Source: UBA4802 sp964509195 (GTDB lineage: Bacteria; Spirochaetota; UBA4802; UB4802). From it: a stretch of 64,000 nt of DNA. A program made the translations under genes and the position numbers. This document shows, piece after piece, positions 43,793 through 53,701 of this stretch. The first letter of the stretch is position 1, and every line of letters begins with the position of its first letter. The notes beneath the pieces were generated by a model. It was given only the letters and a program-made list of their open reading frames with translations. It was not told the DNA's origin and searched no databases. The DNA lies in the NCBI GenBank assembly GCA_964509195.1, contig CAZDWJ010000001.1, forward strand, positions 1-64,000, written 5' to 3'.

Positions 43793-44656
43793 ATGGATAT
43801 TGCTAAACGTTTACAGCAGAAAAAATTAATGCTATCGTTTGAAGTATTTCCACCAAAAACTCAGAATGGTGAAGAAAATTTATTCCATGAGCTATCGGTC
43901 ATGGTACGCTTTAACCCTGATTTTATCTCTGTTACCTATGGAGCGGGAGGTTCAACAAGGGAAAAAACAGTGGAGATAGCTACCAGAATAAAATCCACAT
44001 TTGCCATTGAACCGTTAATCCACTTCACCTGCGTGGGACAAAGCAGGCAAGATATTGCCAGCTACCTTAATCATGTAAAATCACTGGGATTTCACAATAT
44101 ACTGGCGCTGCGTGGCGACCCTCCGGCAGGGCAATACCAGTTTACACCACACCCTGAAGGATTTCGATATGCCAATGAACTGGTTGAATTTATACGCAGC
44201 ATGGACCATTTTACAATTGGTGTTGCAGGTTACCCTGAAGGCCACATCGAAGCACCTGATCTAGATACAGATATTACAAACTTAAAAAGAAAAGTAGATG
44301 CAGGTGCGGACTTTATCATTACTCAACTTTTTTTTAACAATAATAAATTCTATACATTCATGGAAAAAACAGCAAAAACCGGTATTTCCATCCCTATCAT
44401 CCCGGGGATTATGCCACTGACCAATATGGCACAGCTACAGAAGGTCACCACCATGTGTAATCCTGATATGCCAGCTACATTGCTCCATGAACTTGAAAAA
44501 TGCACCCTACCTGAAGATTGGTGCAAAGTAGGGATAGAATTTACCATTAATCAGTGTAAAGAGTTGCAATCATTTGGAGTACCAGGTTTTCATTTTTATC
44601 CATTAAATAAATCTTTTGCGGTTAAATCAATACTTGATGAATTCTGGCTTGGATAA
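43793..44656 (+). CDS. metF: 5,10-methylenetetrahydrofolate reductase
   Basis: 287 residues. FAD-dependent reduction of methylene-THF to methyl-THF for methionine synthesis. FEVFPPKTQNGEENL, SVTYGAGGSTREKTVEIA, NILALRGDPP, DFIITQLFFNN and IPIIPGIMPL are family signatures. Cytosolic. Confidence 0.96.
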   Translation: MDIAKRLQQKKLMLSFEVFPPKTQNGEENLFHELSVMVRFNPDFISVTYGAGGSTREKTVEIATRIKSTFAIEPLIHFTCVGQSRQDIASYLNHVKSLGFHNILALRGDPPAGQYQFTPHPEGFRYANELVEFIRSMDHFTIGVAGYPEGHIEAPDLDTDITNLKRKVDAGADFIITQLFFNNNKFYTFMEKTAKTGISIPIIPGIMPLTNMAQLQKVTTMCNPDMPATLLHELEKCTLPEDWCKVGIEFTINQCKELQSFGVPGFHFYPLNKSFAVKSILDEFWLG

Positions 44657-44678
44657 CTATGGATTCAGGAGGTTTTTT

Positions 44679-45569
44679 ATGAAATCATATCCATTTTATT
44701 TTTATACTGGAATCATCCTTATAGTTTTTATGCACATCTGTTTATTGCTCGATATCCGCATAGTGACAATATGGGCAACGCCAACTCTTTGGACAGGATT
44801 AATCCTTTTAACAGACGGAATATTGGCAAAAAACAACCATTCATTAATCCGCAATAAAGTAATACTGAAATTAGCCTTACTTTCAATAGTATCCTGGTGG
44901 ATGTTTGAGTGGTTTAACATATTTTTTTCAAACTGGCACTATCAAGGACTGGTGCAATCACTCTCTGTAAGATACTTTGGATATTTCTGGGCATTTGCAA
45001 CCATCTTTCCTGGAGTACTTCTGGTTTATGGCATTATACTTTCAATTATGCCCAGAATCCTGTACAAACAGTTTCATCTTACTTCTACTTTTCTCATTGT
45101 ATCTTTTATCATTGGCCTTTTATTTATTTTTGTTCCTGTAATACCCTTCTCAATGTATTATACAGGCAGGGCAGCAGATCCTGATCTATTCATTTGGCTT
45201 AGATGGTCTGCAAATACATTTTACAGCGAATTCACTGCAGGTTTTATATGGTTAGGGTTTATTTTCATCCTGGAACCGCTTAACTATCTCCTTAACCGAC
45301 CCTCATTATATGCTGAACTAGTGCTGGGTAAATATACAAAGCTTGTAGCTCTCCTTATTACAGGGCTTTTGTGCGGATACCTGTGGGAATTCTGGAACTT
45401 TTGGGCTGCAACAAAATGGATATATACCGTTCCCATCCTTCCGCACATTAAATTATTTGAAATGCCCATTTTGGGGTATATTGGCTTTGCAACATTTGCA
45501 TGGGAAATTTATGCAATAACAGCGCTGGTTTATCCTAAAGCCATAACAATCTTAGAAAGAGAGCACTGA
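44679..45569 (+). CDS. Polytopic membrane protein of unknown function
   Basis: 296 residues from ATG 44679 (AGGAGG, 6-nt spacer), with about eight TM helices. Aromatic-rich motifs WWMFEWFNIFFSNWHYQ and GYLWEFWNFWAATKW recur in the first and last thirds and look like an internal repeat, each with a Glu between Trp/Phe. I do not recognise the family. It lies 22 nt after metF and 6 nt before the pyrophosphatase gene, so it is probably cotranscribed with both. Confidence 0.7.
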   Translation: MKSYPFYFYTGIILIVFMHICLLLDIRIVTIWATPTLWTGLILLTDGILAKNNHSLIRNKVILKLALLSIVSWWMFEWFNIFFSNWHYQGLVQSLSVRYFGYFWAFATIFPGVLLVYGIILSIMPRILYKQFHLTSTFLIVSFIIGLLFIFVPVIPFSMYYTGRAADPDLFIWLRWSANTFYSEFTAGFIWLGFIFILEPLNYLLNRPSLYAELVLGKYTKLVALLITGLLCGYLWEFWNFWAATKWIYTVPILPHIKLFEMPILGYIGFATFAWEIYAITALVYPKAITILEREH

Positions 45570-45575
45570 TTTCTA

Positions 45576-47204
45576 ATGGAAGAAATTATTGTCATTGGCC
45601 ATAAAAATCCTGATACTGATTCAATATGTGCAGCATATTGTTATGCACACCTTAAAAACAAGATCGACCAACATAACCGTTACACAGCGTATCGCTGCGG
45701 TAATGTTAACAGGCAAACACGATTTGTCTTTGAACAAGTCAATTTATCCCCACCCGAGATTATAAAAGATGTGTACCCAAAAGTCAGTGATGTAATGACC
45801 CGTACTGTTATCACAGCACAACCTGATGATCCGCTATTTTCAATAATACACCACATTGAAAAAGACAGAATACGCATAATTCCTGTTGTCAGTGGCGATA
45901 GTTACTATAAAGGAATCGTAAGTTTTGCTGAACTTGCTGAATTTTACTTTTCTGCTACGTCTACTGCACAACCACTCTATTACTTTAAGCCCGATAATTT
46001 CACAGCTACCATACCCGGACATTTCATAACGAAGGGGCAGGTAGAGGAATTTCAGGGGCATATTATAATTGGTGCCATGGAATCAGCACAATCACTTAAA
46101 GTGTTACAAAACGTTAGCCCAGAAAAAACAGTGCTCATCGTTGGCAACCGGAAAAAAATAATTGAATTTGCATTACATTATAATTTTGCTGCAATTATTG
46201 TGACAGGGACTCAAGATTTTGATTATGATACCAGCACCTATTCAGGCTGGATATATTGTTCACAATTAGATACATTCAATACATTGCGTTTGCTTACCTT
46301 AAGCATTCCCTGCCACTACATCATGAAGCAATCAGATACAATTTCGCCTGATAGCACAGTACAGCAGGCACGAGAAAAGCTTATAATGAGTGAGTATCGG
46401 GGACTGCCAGTATGTGACAATGGCAAACTCACCGGTATTATCACCCGTTCTGACCTAATCAAGCACTATGCAAAAAAAATGATACTTGTTGATCACAATG
46501 AACTGTCGCAGGCAGTTGAAGGTGCTGAGACTGCACATATCATTGAAATTATTGATCATCACCGTTTAGGGGCAATCAAAACAACAATGCCAATTTTTGT
46601 GTATTCAAAACCAGTAGGCAGTACATGTACACTGGTATATGAGCTATATAAATACAATGGAATTCAGCCAGAGCCACATATAGCGTTACTTCTGTGCAGT
46701 GGAATATTATCAGATACCGCAATGCTACTATCACCCACAAGCACTGATATGGACAAAAAAGCGTTAGAAGAATTATCATCTATAGCAGGTATAGATTATC
46801 ACGAATATGGAAAGAAACTCCTGTCATCAACTGAAAGCCTGAAAATCATGGATCCAATGAATGCAGTCAGCAATGATTGTAAGATTTATCAGGAATATGG
46901 GGTTTCAGTTGCCATTTCTCAGGTTGAGGTTATCACGCTTGATGATATTGGAAGTGTTAAAGACTCATTGCTTGCTGCACTTTCAGAATTTGCAAAAAAT
47001 AAAAATGTACACTGGGCATTATTACTGGTAACCGATATCACAACCCAGAACAGCATGCTCTTTTCAACTGATTTTGAAGGTGAAAAAAAGATAAGTTATA
47101 CACAGATTGCACCACATATGTATACCCTGCCAGGAATACTTTCCCGCAAAAAGCAGTTATTACCCGAAATATTGCGCATTCTTGAAGAGCTATCGCACAA
47201 ATAA
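45576..47204 (+). CDS. Manganese-dependent inorganic pyrophosphatase with CBS and DRTGG domains
   Basis: 542 residues. DHH-superfamily family II PPase with the regulatory insert: catalytic start IVIGHKNPDTDSICAAY, first CBS (about 70-125), DRTGG domain (about 130-245), second CBS (about 250-310), the DHH motif IEIIDHHRLGAI, then a DHHA2 domain ending with LPGILSRKKQLLPEI. CBS-PPases are regulated by adenine nucleotides. Hydrolyses PPi from biosynthesis. Confidence 0.93.
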   Translation: MEEIIVIGHKNPDTDSICAAYCYAHLKNKIDQHNRYTAYRCGNVNRQTRFVFEQVNLSPPEIIKDVYPKVSDVMTRTVITAQPDDPLFSIIHHIEKDRIRIIPVVSGDSYYKGIVSFAELAEFYFSATSTAQPLYYFKPDNFTATIPGHFITKGQVEEFQGHIIIGAMESAQSLKVLQNVSPEKTVLIVGNRKKIIEFALHYNFAAIIVTGTQDFDYDTSTYSGWIYCSQLDTFNTLRLLTLSIPCHYIMKQSDTISPDSTVQQAREKLIMSEYRGLPVCDNGKLTGIITRSDLIKHYAKKMILVDHNELSQAVEGAETAHIIEIIDHHRLGAIKTTMPIFVYSKPVGSTCTLVYELYKYNGIQPEPHIALLLCSGILSDTAMLLSPTSTDMDKKALEELSSIAGIDYHEYGKKLLSSTESLKIMDPMNAVSNDCKIYQEYGVSVAISQVEVITLDDIGSVKDSLLAALSEFAKNKNVHWALLLVTDITTQNSMLFSTDFEGEKKISYTQIAPHMYTLPGILSRKKQLLPEILRILEELSHK

Positions 47205-47231
47205 AAATACCCGCCAATAAATGGCGGGTAT
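47202..47231 (-). terminator. Terminator of flaB
   Basis: Perfect 10-bp stem ATACCCGCCA (47207-47216)/TGGCGGGTAT (47222-47231) with a 5-nt loop. On the minus strand TTTTTAT follows; on the plus strand the T tract is missing, so it serves mainly flaB, although it lies directly after the convergent pyrophosphatase gene. Confidence 0.8.
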
Positions 47232-47277
47232 ATGGTATTGGGCGGGTATTCCCTGCTTAATTTTAAGCGTTTTTATA

Positions 47278-48129
47278 TTATGTTCCTAAAAGCTGTAAGA
47301 TTGTCCGTGGTCGTAAATTTGCCTGAGCCAGCATCGCAGTACCACTCTGCACAAGGATCTGATCCTTGGTTAATTCGACCATTGTTTCAGCCATATCAGC
47401 GTCTCGTATACGGCTTTCAGATGCCTGGATGTTTTCATATGCATTCATCAAGCCTTTTGCAGCATGTTCTAACCTGTTATAGTATGCACCTAAGTCAGCA
47501 CGCTGTTTGGATATTTTCTGCAAAGCTTCGTCTACTATCCCAATAGTTCTGTTGGCACCTTCTGCAGTTGAAAGATTTGCCAAAAACTTCCCGGTTTTTT
47601 CCCTCAGATTCAATCCCAATGAGGTCATGGTTCCAATGTATACGCGCTCTCTCTGATGCATATTGGGGCCCATATGGAACCACATACTTGCTTTTGGATT
47701 GGTTCGCGAGAAATCACCAAGCAAGAGTTTGAACTTGTTGAATTCAGCCTGGGATGCAATTCGGTCGATCTCATCAACTAGTGCTGACACTTCAACCTGA
47801 ATGAGCTGTCTGTCTTCAAGAGTGTAAATACCATTGGAAGACTGTACAGCCAGAACCCTGATTCTCTGAAGTATTGTTGCAGTCTGGTTCAAATACCCTT
47901 CAGCTGTCTGCACAAACGACATACCGTCTTCAGTATTTCGTTCAGCCTGCCGCAACCCTTGAATCTGAGTTCTCATCTTTTCTGAAACAGCTAACCCTGA
48001 AGCATCATCCCCTGCTCGGTTTATTCGCATACCAGAGGATAGCTTCTCCATTGATTTGTCAACATCCCAGTGCTTGAATTTAAGCACTTTATTAGAGTTG
48101 ATGGCTGTTAGATTGTGGTTAATAATCAT
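47278..48129 (-). CDS. flaB: Flagellin FlaB (core filament protein)
   Basis: 283 residues from the ATG at 48129 (AAAGGAG, 7-nt spacer). Core protein of the spirochaetal periplasmic flagellum. N-terminal D0/D1 helices: MIINHNLTAINSN, LSSGMRINRAGDDASGLAVSEKM and TEDGMSFVQTAEG. C-terminal helices: AKGLMNAYENIQASESRIRD and VQSGTAMLAQANL. The variable central domain is nearly absent, typical of FlaB. No signal peptide; exported by the flagellar type III system. Confidence 0.96.
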   Translation of the reverse strand: MIINHNLTAINSNKVLKFKHWDVDKSMEKLSSGMRINRAGDDASGLAVSEKMRTQIQGLRQAERNTEDGMSFVQTAEGYLNQTATILQRIRVLAVQSSNGIYTLEDRQLIQVEVSALVDEIDRIASQAEFNKFKLLLGDFSRTNPKASMWFHMGPNMHQRERVYIGTMTSLGLNLREKTGKFLANLSTAEGANRTIGIVDEALQKISKQRADLGAYYNRLEHAAKGLMNAYENIQASESRIRDADMAETMVELTKDQILVQSGTAMLAQANLRPRTILQLLGT

Positions 48130-48804
48130 ACACACACTCCTTTGTGTTAATTTTTCCCTGATCTCCCTATCAGGGGTTTTAAACCGGGTTGGTGATCTTC
48201 AAAAAGGGAATACCCTTTTGTATTTCACTACAACCCCCTGTCCCTCATTTTGCTTAGAACAAAATGCATAAAAAAAATGAAGAACACGGCGTTGTAGTTA
48301 CTTCAATTTAAGTTTTCAAAGAACCTTACAGCTTATAGTGATGTTCGGTAGTATTATTTATATTATTAAAGGCAATAATGCACTAATATAGTCATTATAA
48401 GCCGTTTATTTCAAATTATAGAGTATTATGACTCAATTTTATCTATTTTTTGAATTTTTGAGCATATTAACCCTTAATCATCATTTCGGAATATAAAATT
48501 CTGGCTTTAGAATTTTTTTAAAATTTTTCATCAGTTTATATGCTATACTATTTTAAATTAAATTATTAGGAAGTTTCATTGCTCTCTTTACATCATTAAA
48601 ATAATGCTTGTGGCATATTCTAATGTTTATTTTTGAATATTGCTCCAATATTACGTAAAAAAAAGAATAAACTTGACAATAATTGGTCGAATATTAAAAT
48701 ATGCAGGTTATGTCTATTTTTTTATTGCATATATCTTTTTACATATACCACTATATTGTTAAAATTAGATTATAAAGGATAAAATAAACAGGTTGTAGCC
48801 ATCT
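48130..48804. other. Divergent intergenic region, flaB and LytM-like gene
   Basis: Contains small hairpins in the flaB leader: AAAAGGG/CCCTTTT (48202-48219) and CATTTTG/CAAAATG (about 48246-48266). It also holds a promoter-like TTGACA for the downstream gene. No flagellar sigma-28 promoter could be assigned with confidence. No gene. Confidence 0.4.
48673..48700 (+). promoter_or_regulatory. Candidate promoter of the LytM-like gene
   Basis: TTGACA (48673-48678), 16 nt, TAAAAT (48695-48700), about 105 bp before the start. Confidence 0.4.
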
Positions 48805-49812
48805 ATGGGATTGAATCCATTCAAAGAATCAAACATAAGTGACCTCCAGAAACAAATTCAGGAACTGGTGTCTGAAAAGTGGGGTTATATTCGGCAAAGG
48901 CTTTTAGACCAGTGGGAGTATATCAAAAAAAGAGGCAATGAACGTTTAACCATAATGGTTATACCACATTCAGAGAAAAAGATTATTAATCTGCATGTGA
49001 CCCTTTTTACACTTACTGGAATTATTGTATCATTAATACTTATTCTCACGTTAACATCTATTTTTATTATTAATCATACATCAACTATTAAAGAAGTTTC
49101 CCGCCTAAAAATGTATGGTTCAAATTCCAAGATACAGATAGCAAAATATAAAGAAGAAATTAATAAGTTATATGATATTTTCCAGCGCTTAAAACCTGAA
49201 TTATCATACCTTTATTCATTAACACCAGGAAACAGGGCGGACACCCTCTGGGCAAAGGGTGGAGTGTCCGAAAATATTGACGTTGAAGAACAGTCTTCAC
49301 CACCTATTGAAATCCTAAATATTGAAGAGATGGTACAGGATTTAGAAACTGCAAAAGATGTTCTTAAAGATATAAAAAAATTTATGCGGGAGCGGCGCAA
49401 GGTTATTGAAAATACACCATCTATGTGGCCAGTTGATGGTTTTGTGATTGCTCGCTACGGTATTCGTACATCCCCGTATACATTCCAGAAAGAATTTCAT
49501 GAAGGCGTTGACATTGCTTCATTTCCCGGCGCTCCCATCAAAGTAACTGCACCTGGTGTTGTAGAATCAATACGATGGGACAGTCAATTAGGATTAACAG
49601 TTTCGGTAAAACATAAATATGGCTTTGTTACAGCCTATTCCCACTGCCAGAGAGTAACTGTTGAAGAAGGACAAAAAGTAACAAAAGGTGAAGTTATTGG
49701 TTACGTTGGGAAAACTGGGAATGCCACCCGTCATATTTGCTTCTACCAGATCAAGATTGGTACAGAATTTGTTGATCCGCTACCTTATCTGAACAAGGTT
49801 GTAAACCAGTAA
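48805..49812 (+). CDS. LytM/M23-like protein with altered zinc motif
   Basis: 335 residues: a cytoplasmic N-terminus of about 65 residues, one TM (about 68-92), a helical linker (about 95-200) and a C-terminal LytM domain (about 210-330). HEGVDIASFPGAP keeps HxxxD and TAYSHCQR keeps the middle His. The last motif reads TRHICFYQIK, so the zinc-binding second His of HxH is Cys. Either Cys is the ligand or the domain is non-catalytic, like EnvC/NlpD regulators. It lies next to flagellar genes. Confidence 0.85.
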   Translation: MGLNPFKESNISDLQKQIQELVSEKWGYIRQRLLDQWEYIKKRGNERLTIMVIPHSEKKIINLHVTLFTLTGIIVSLILILTLTSIFIINHTSTIKEVSRLKMYGSNSKIQIAKYKEEINKLYDIFQRLKPELSYLYSLTPGNRADTLWAKGGVSENIDVEEQSSPPIEILNIEEMVQDLETAKDVLKDIKKFMRERRKVIENTPSMWPVDGFVIARYGIRTSPYTFQKEFHEGVDIASFPGAPIKVTAPGVVESIRWDSQLGLTVSVKHKYGFVTAYSHCQRVTVEEGQKVTKGEVIGYVGKTGNATRHICFYQIKIGTEFVDPLPYLNKVVNQ

Positions 49813-49815
49813 ATA

Positions 49816-50838
49816 TTATTCTTCTTCACTTCGTTTGCTGACAAGTAATTCATCAGGTATTTCTTCTATCTTTTCGCCAATCTGTACTGCAACCCTGTTC
49901 CCGATAACACCTGGACGGCATTTATATTTCTTTCTTCCACCAATTTTTACTGTCATGTCCGAATTTATTTTTGTATTAGGGAGCTTAATCACATCTCCCA
50001 CCTGTATTGCAAGCAATTCTTCCATGGTTATTTCCACTTCACCTACTTCAACAACGATAGGCAATTCAACTGATTCTAAACGGCTTTGAATAATGGCAGC
50101 ATTTTCATCAGTTGCGCCTTTCCGGATGCTTGAATACCAGTACTGAGCTGAAAGCTTGGAAATAACCGGTTCTATGGTAATATAGGGAATACATAGGTTT
50201 ATCATACCCTCAACTTCGCCTACCTTTGTTTCAAGCGTAACAAGCACCACCATATCATTGGGGGGTACAATCTGAGCAAACTGTGGATTTGTTTCTATAT
50301 TACCAAGACGCGGGCGCAAGTCAATTACGTTTGACCATGCTTCACGGAGATTGCCAAGAATTCTTACAATAATGCCTTCCATAACCGATAGCTCAATATC
50401 TGTAAGTTCACGGCTTATTTTGGTGGATTCGCCGGTCCCACCAAAAAGCTTGTCAATTATGGTAAAGGTAATTGAAGGGTCTATCTCCAACACGGCTGAG
50501 CCCTTCAGAGGGTCCATATTAATAACAGCAAGGGTAGTTGGGTTGGGAATAGAACGAATGAATTCCTCATAGGTTAGCTGGTCAACCGATGCTACGTGTA
50601 CACTTACCAGTGCCCGTAACTGTGCCGAAAGAGCTGTGGTGGTCAAACGCGCAAAGGTTTCATGCATCATCTGCAGGGTTCTAATTTGGTCTTTGGAGAA
50701 CTTATCAGGGCGCCTGAAGTCATAAATTTTAACCTTACGCTGCTCTTTTACAGCAGTATAGTCTGTTGTATCCGCCTCTCCTGTTGAGATGGCAGTTAAC
50801 AGGGCATCGATTTCATCCTGTGAAAGTATCTCTGTCAT
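49816..50838 (-). CDS. fliM: Flagellar motor switch protein FliM
   Basis: 340 residues. C-ring protein that binds CheY-P and sets rotation direction. The N-terminal LSQDEIDALLTAISTGE is the CheY-binding peptide. KIYDFRRPDKFSKDQIRTL, the middle CheC-like domain (about 50-230, with SVHVASVDQLTYEEF) and the C-terminal SpoA domain (about 250-325, VGDVIKLPNTK) follow. The start follows AAGGAA; 3 nt separate it from the upstream gene. Confidence 0.97.
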   Translation of the reverse strand: MTEILSQDEIDALLTAISTGEADTTDYTAVKEQRKVKIYDFRRPDKFSKDQIRTLQMMHETFARLTTTALSAQLRALVSVHVASVDQLTYEEFIRSIPNPTTLAVINMDPLKGSAVLEIDPSITFTIIDKLFGGTGESTKISRELTDIELSVMEGIIVRILGNLREAWSNVIDLRPRLGNIETNPQFAQIVPPNDMVVLVTLETKVGEVEGMINLCIPYITIEPVISKLSAQYWYSSIRKGATDENAAIIQSRLESVELPIVVEVGEVEITMEELLAIQVGDVIKLPNTKINSDMTVKIGGRKKYKCRPGVIGNRVAVQIGEKIEEIPDELLVSKRSEEE

Positions 50839-50841
50839 AGA

Positions 50842-51753
50842 TTATTCCTTAACTATTGATGCATCTAAATTAACTATCACCCATAAATCTTTATGGGGTT
50901 CCAAAGTATCCCTGTATTTCATTATTGCTGGGAACCGCGGACCCCACCGCTTTACCTTAACATCCACATATGCTACATTCGTCTGGGGTATTATCTGTTC
51001 ACCAATTATTGAAAAGTCAATCAAATAATCAGGCCTCTGCTTTGTAATAAAATTAATAAAATCCTGCTGCACAATCAAGCGTTCGTAATCATTTGTTGTG
51101 GAATAGCGCTTGGCAAATTCTGAATATGCATAAATAAACTTTTCTATATTGATATATTTAATCACATTCTGCCATTGTTTGTTCTTCTCGGCCATTAATG
51201 CTAGCATGACTACTTCTGAAGGGGCAATCTTTCGTTCATGCTTTATAATGCCAGTACGCATGGCAAATTCGGGTACAGGTAACACTTTAATAGTCAATTC
51301 ATTAGCAGATTTGATTACGTATGCATCTTTGGCATCAGGGTAAAAATATGCTTTTACCCTGTATTTTTCATTCTTTGTTAATGAATAGAAGTTATTGCAA
51401 AATGCGGTATACACAAATTTTTCATCAGGCTGTAATATTATTGTGCGCCCCTGTTCATTACCAAGGATTTGTGCGGTTGGTATATTTTTTAAGCGGTATT
51501 CTACTTTTAATGGGGCTTCTTTGCCTTCCATTGAATATACTACGGGCTGGAACGTGGTATATGGCACATCATACACTGTAAATTCGACAGGTACATCTGC
51601 AGTATTGTGAACAATACAGTATACGATTATATCATCGTTTTCATCATAGGAAACTTTTGGGCTGACTACTGTTACTTTAAGATACTCACCGCCCTCAGGA
51701 TAAATAGCAACAGCAAGTAGTATGAAAACAACTGTCAATACTATTTTTTTCAT
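50842..51753 (-). CDS. Exported protein of unknown function upstream of fliM
   Basis: 303 residues with signal peptide (about 1-20). The N-terminal half (about 25-155) looks like an Ig-type beta domain (VSYDENDDIIVYCIVHNT, VEFTVYDVPYT). The C-terminal half (about 195-300) has an NTF2-like pattern with FIYAYSEFAKRY and VAYVDVKVKRWG. I do not recognise it. Its stop is 3 nt before fliM, so it is cotranscribed and may belong to the periplasmic flagellar or envelope machinery. Confidence 0.7.
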   Translation of the reverse strand: MKKIVLTVVFILLAVAIYPEGGEYLKVTVVSPKVSYDENDDIIVYCIVHNTADVPVEFTVYDVPYTTFQPVVYSMEGKEAPLKVEYRLKNIPTAQILGNEQGRTIILQPDEKFVYTAFCNNFYSLTKNEKYRVKAYFYPDAKDAYVIKSANELTIKVLPVPEFAMRTGIIKHERKIAPSEVVMLALMAEKNKQWQNVIKYINIEKFIYAYSEFAKRYSTTNDYERLIVQQDFINFITKQRPDYLIDFSIIGEQIIPQTNVAYVDVKVKRWGPRFPAIMKYRDTLEPHKDLWVIVNLDASIVKE

Positions 51754-51819
51754 ATTAATATCTATCGTACAAAGAGTAAAAATCCTTACTCACTTTATCG
51801 ACGATACGGCTACTATTCG

Positions 51820-53697
51820 TTACCAAAATATATGCTTTGCTAATGCTTTTTGCATTATGGGTAAAAGTTTTGCTTTTGGTTTACGGTCAAATGAAAATAC
51901 GCCATTGGTTTCCTGAAAGGTATCGGTAAACTGTGTGTAGCAAAATCCCTGAATCTGGGAAAACTTTGCAAGGATGGCGCAATGTTTTTGAAAACTTTCT
52001 TCCAGAGTGTTTGCTTCAGACTGATACATACCAAAGCCAAATCCTCCCATTTCACTTATCACAAGCGGCGCTTTTGTATCGCCATATCCTTTTAAATAAG
52101 GAGTCTGAACATTCTCCTTGCCCATAATCATGGAAATAAAATTTGCCCACAGTGGTGCTTCACGAACGCCTGCTACAAGCCTGCGGTAAAATTCTTCAAT
52201 ATCATCAAACCTCTTTAGATAATGATGAATATCGGCAATATCACTTTTAACATGATGGAATCCACTGTTATCAATTACTAAATAACCAGGGTAATCTGCC
52301 TTTACCGTCTCATACACAGAAATAAGTTGATCCCGCACCCGTTTTGAAAAAAACATTGAATACAACCCCCAGCTTTCATTATAGAGCACAATCGTAATGA
52401 TGGACGGATGCATACAATCACGCTTCATCACTTCATGTAGTTGAGTATACAACTTCTTCATATTTTTTTGTAATGGGAGATAGTAACTGGGCATTTCTTC
52501 CCACACCAGAAAACCCAGAAGATCAGCCCAATATAAAAACCGTGGATCCTCTATCTTCTGGTGAATACGGCATCCGTTAAATCCCATCGATTTCATATTT
52601 TCAATATCAGTTTTATACATGGAGTTATCGGCAGGTCTGTATAACCCTTGCGGATAATATCCCTGATTTAGCAGAAGACGCTGATACAGATTTTTTTTAT
52701 TAAGCATTATAGTGCCGTCTTTAATTTCAATATCTCTTTTCCCAAAATAACTGTAAATGCAGTCTATCTCTTTTGTTCCTTTTTTTAAGACTATTCGAAT
52801 TGGATGAAGTGCAGGATACTGGGGACCCCATACAGCAAAAAGAGATTCAGGCAATTCAAACACAACCTCACCTTTTTTAAACACATCAAACATCACTATG
52901 TCGCGGAATACCTTGATTGGTGTTTTCAGTACACTTTTTTTCCCATGTACCTGCGATGCATAGACTAATAATTCTACCCTGAAATCATTAACTATATTTT
53001 CACTGCTTTCAACATTGATGATAAAACGTATAGTGCTAGCAGCCCTCTTAGCTACCACTGAACTGATGTATGAAGACCCAACCTTCTCAATCCAAACATC
53101 CTGCCATATACCTGTTATATTGGTATACCATACCATAAATGGTTTATTAAGAAACGTCTGTTTTCCTCGTAGTTGTGATGGCGAGAGGCTATCCTCAACC
53201 AGTACTGCCAGATAGTTAACATCCTCAAAATTAGCAAAAAATGAAAATGGAGTATATCCACCTTCATGTGTGCCAAGAAGCTTGCCATTGAGCCATACAG
53301 TACTTTTATAATCGCAAGCGCCAAAATGAAGTAGTCCACTTTTACAATCGTCAATGCTGAAAGAACAAAAATACCAGAATTGCTTGTACGATATAACCTG
53401 CTCGGGTTGTATACCACTTTGCATTTGAAAGTCTTTGTTTATCTCTGCCTCTAACGGGAATGGAACATTAACAAAATATGACTCAAATTCATCTATATTA
53501 TACCATTGATGCACAATTTTCTGAACATTTGTTTTAGAATACCATTGTAACGTTTTACCACGGTTTTTTTTATCAGGCACCACTACCCACTGTCCATTAA
53601 GGCTGTATGATGGTATTCGTATACAATCTGGCCTTGGGAAATTCTGCCGCTCTTCAATACTGATTGGATTTTTCAATCGTAACTTAACTGGAATCAT
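51820..53697 (-). CDS. Glycoside hydrolase family 2 protein
   Basis: 625 residues. A sugar-binding jelly-roll domain (about 60-205) has SVWLNGKLLG-like STVWLNGKLLGTHEGGYTPF and TNITGIWQDVWIE. An Ig-like domain (about 210-330) and a TIM barrel follow. The acid/base Glu is in VLYNESWG and the nucleophile Glu in LVISEMGGFG. Exo-beta-glycosidase activity (galactosidase, glucuronidase or mannosidase type) is expected, but specificity is unknown. No signal peptide is seen, so it is probably cytosolic. It lies 4 nt downstream of the FAD protein. Confidence 0.9.
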   Translation of the reverse strand: MIPVKLRLKNPISIEERQNFPRPDCIRIPSYSLNGQWVVVPDKKNRGKTLQWYSKTNVQKIVHQWYNIDEFESYFVNVPFPLEAEINKDFQMQSGIQPEQVISYKQFWYFCSFSIDDCKSGLLHFGACDYKSTVWLNGKLLGTHEGGYTPFSFFANFEDVNYLAVLVEDSLSPSQLRGKQTFLNKPFMVWYTNITGIWQDVWIEKVGSSYISSVVAKRAASTIRFIINVESSENIVNDFRVELLVYASQVHGKKSVLKTPIKVFRDIVMFDVFKKGEVVFELPESLFAVWGPQYPALHPIRIVLKKGTKEIDCIYSYFGKRDIEIKDGTIMLNKKNLYQRLLLNQGYYPQGLYRPADNSMYKTDIENMKSMGFNGCRIHQKIEDPRFLYWADLLGFLVWEEMPSYYLPLQKNMKKLYTQLHEVMKRDCMHPSIITIVLYNESWGLYSMFFSKRVRDQLISVYETVKADYPGYLVIDNSGFHHVKSDIADIHHYLKRFDDIEEFYRRLVAGVREAPLWANFISMIMGKENVQTPYLKGYGDTKAPLVISEMGGFGFGMYQSEANTLEESFQKHCAILAKFSQIQGFCYTQFTDTFQETNGVFSFDRKPKAKLLPIMQKALAKHIFW

Positions 53698-53701
53698 AGC
53701 T

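Noticed and set aside
47232..47546. Plus-strand 104-codon frame opposite the flaB 3' end
   Set aside because: Antisense to the highly conserved flagellin C-terminus; no start signal.
48130..48804. Sigma-28 promoter upstream of flaB
   Set aside because: Only partial TAAA and CCGA-like matches with wrong spacing.
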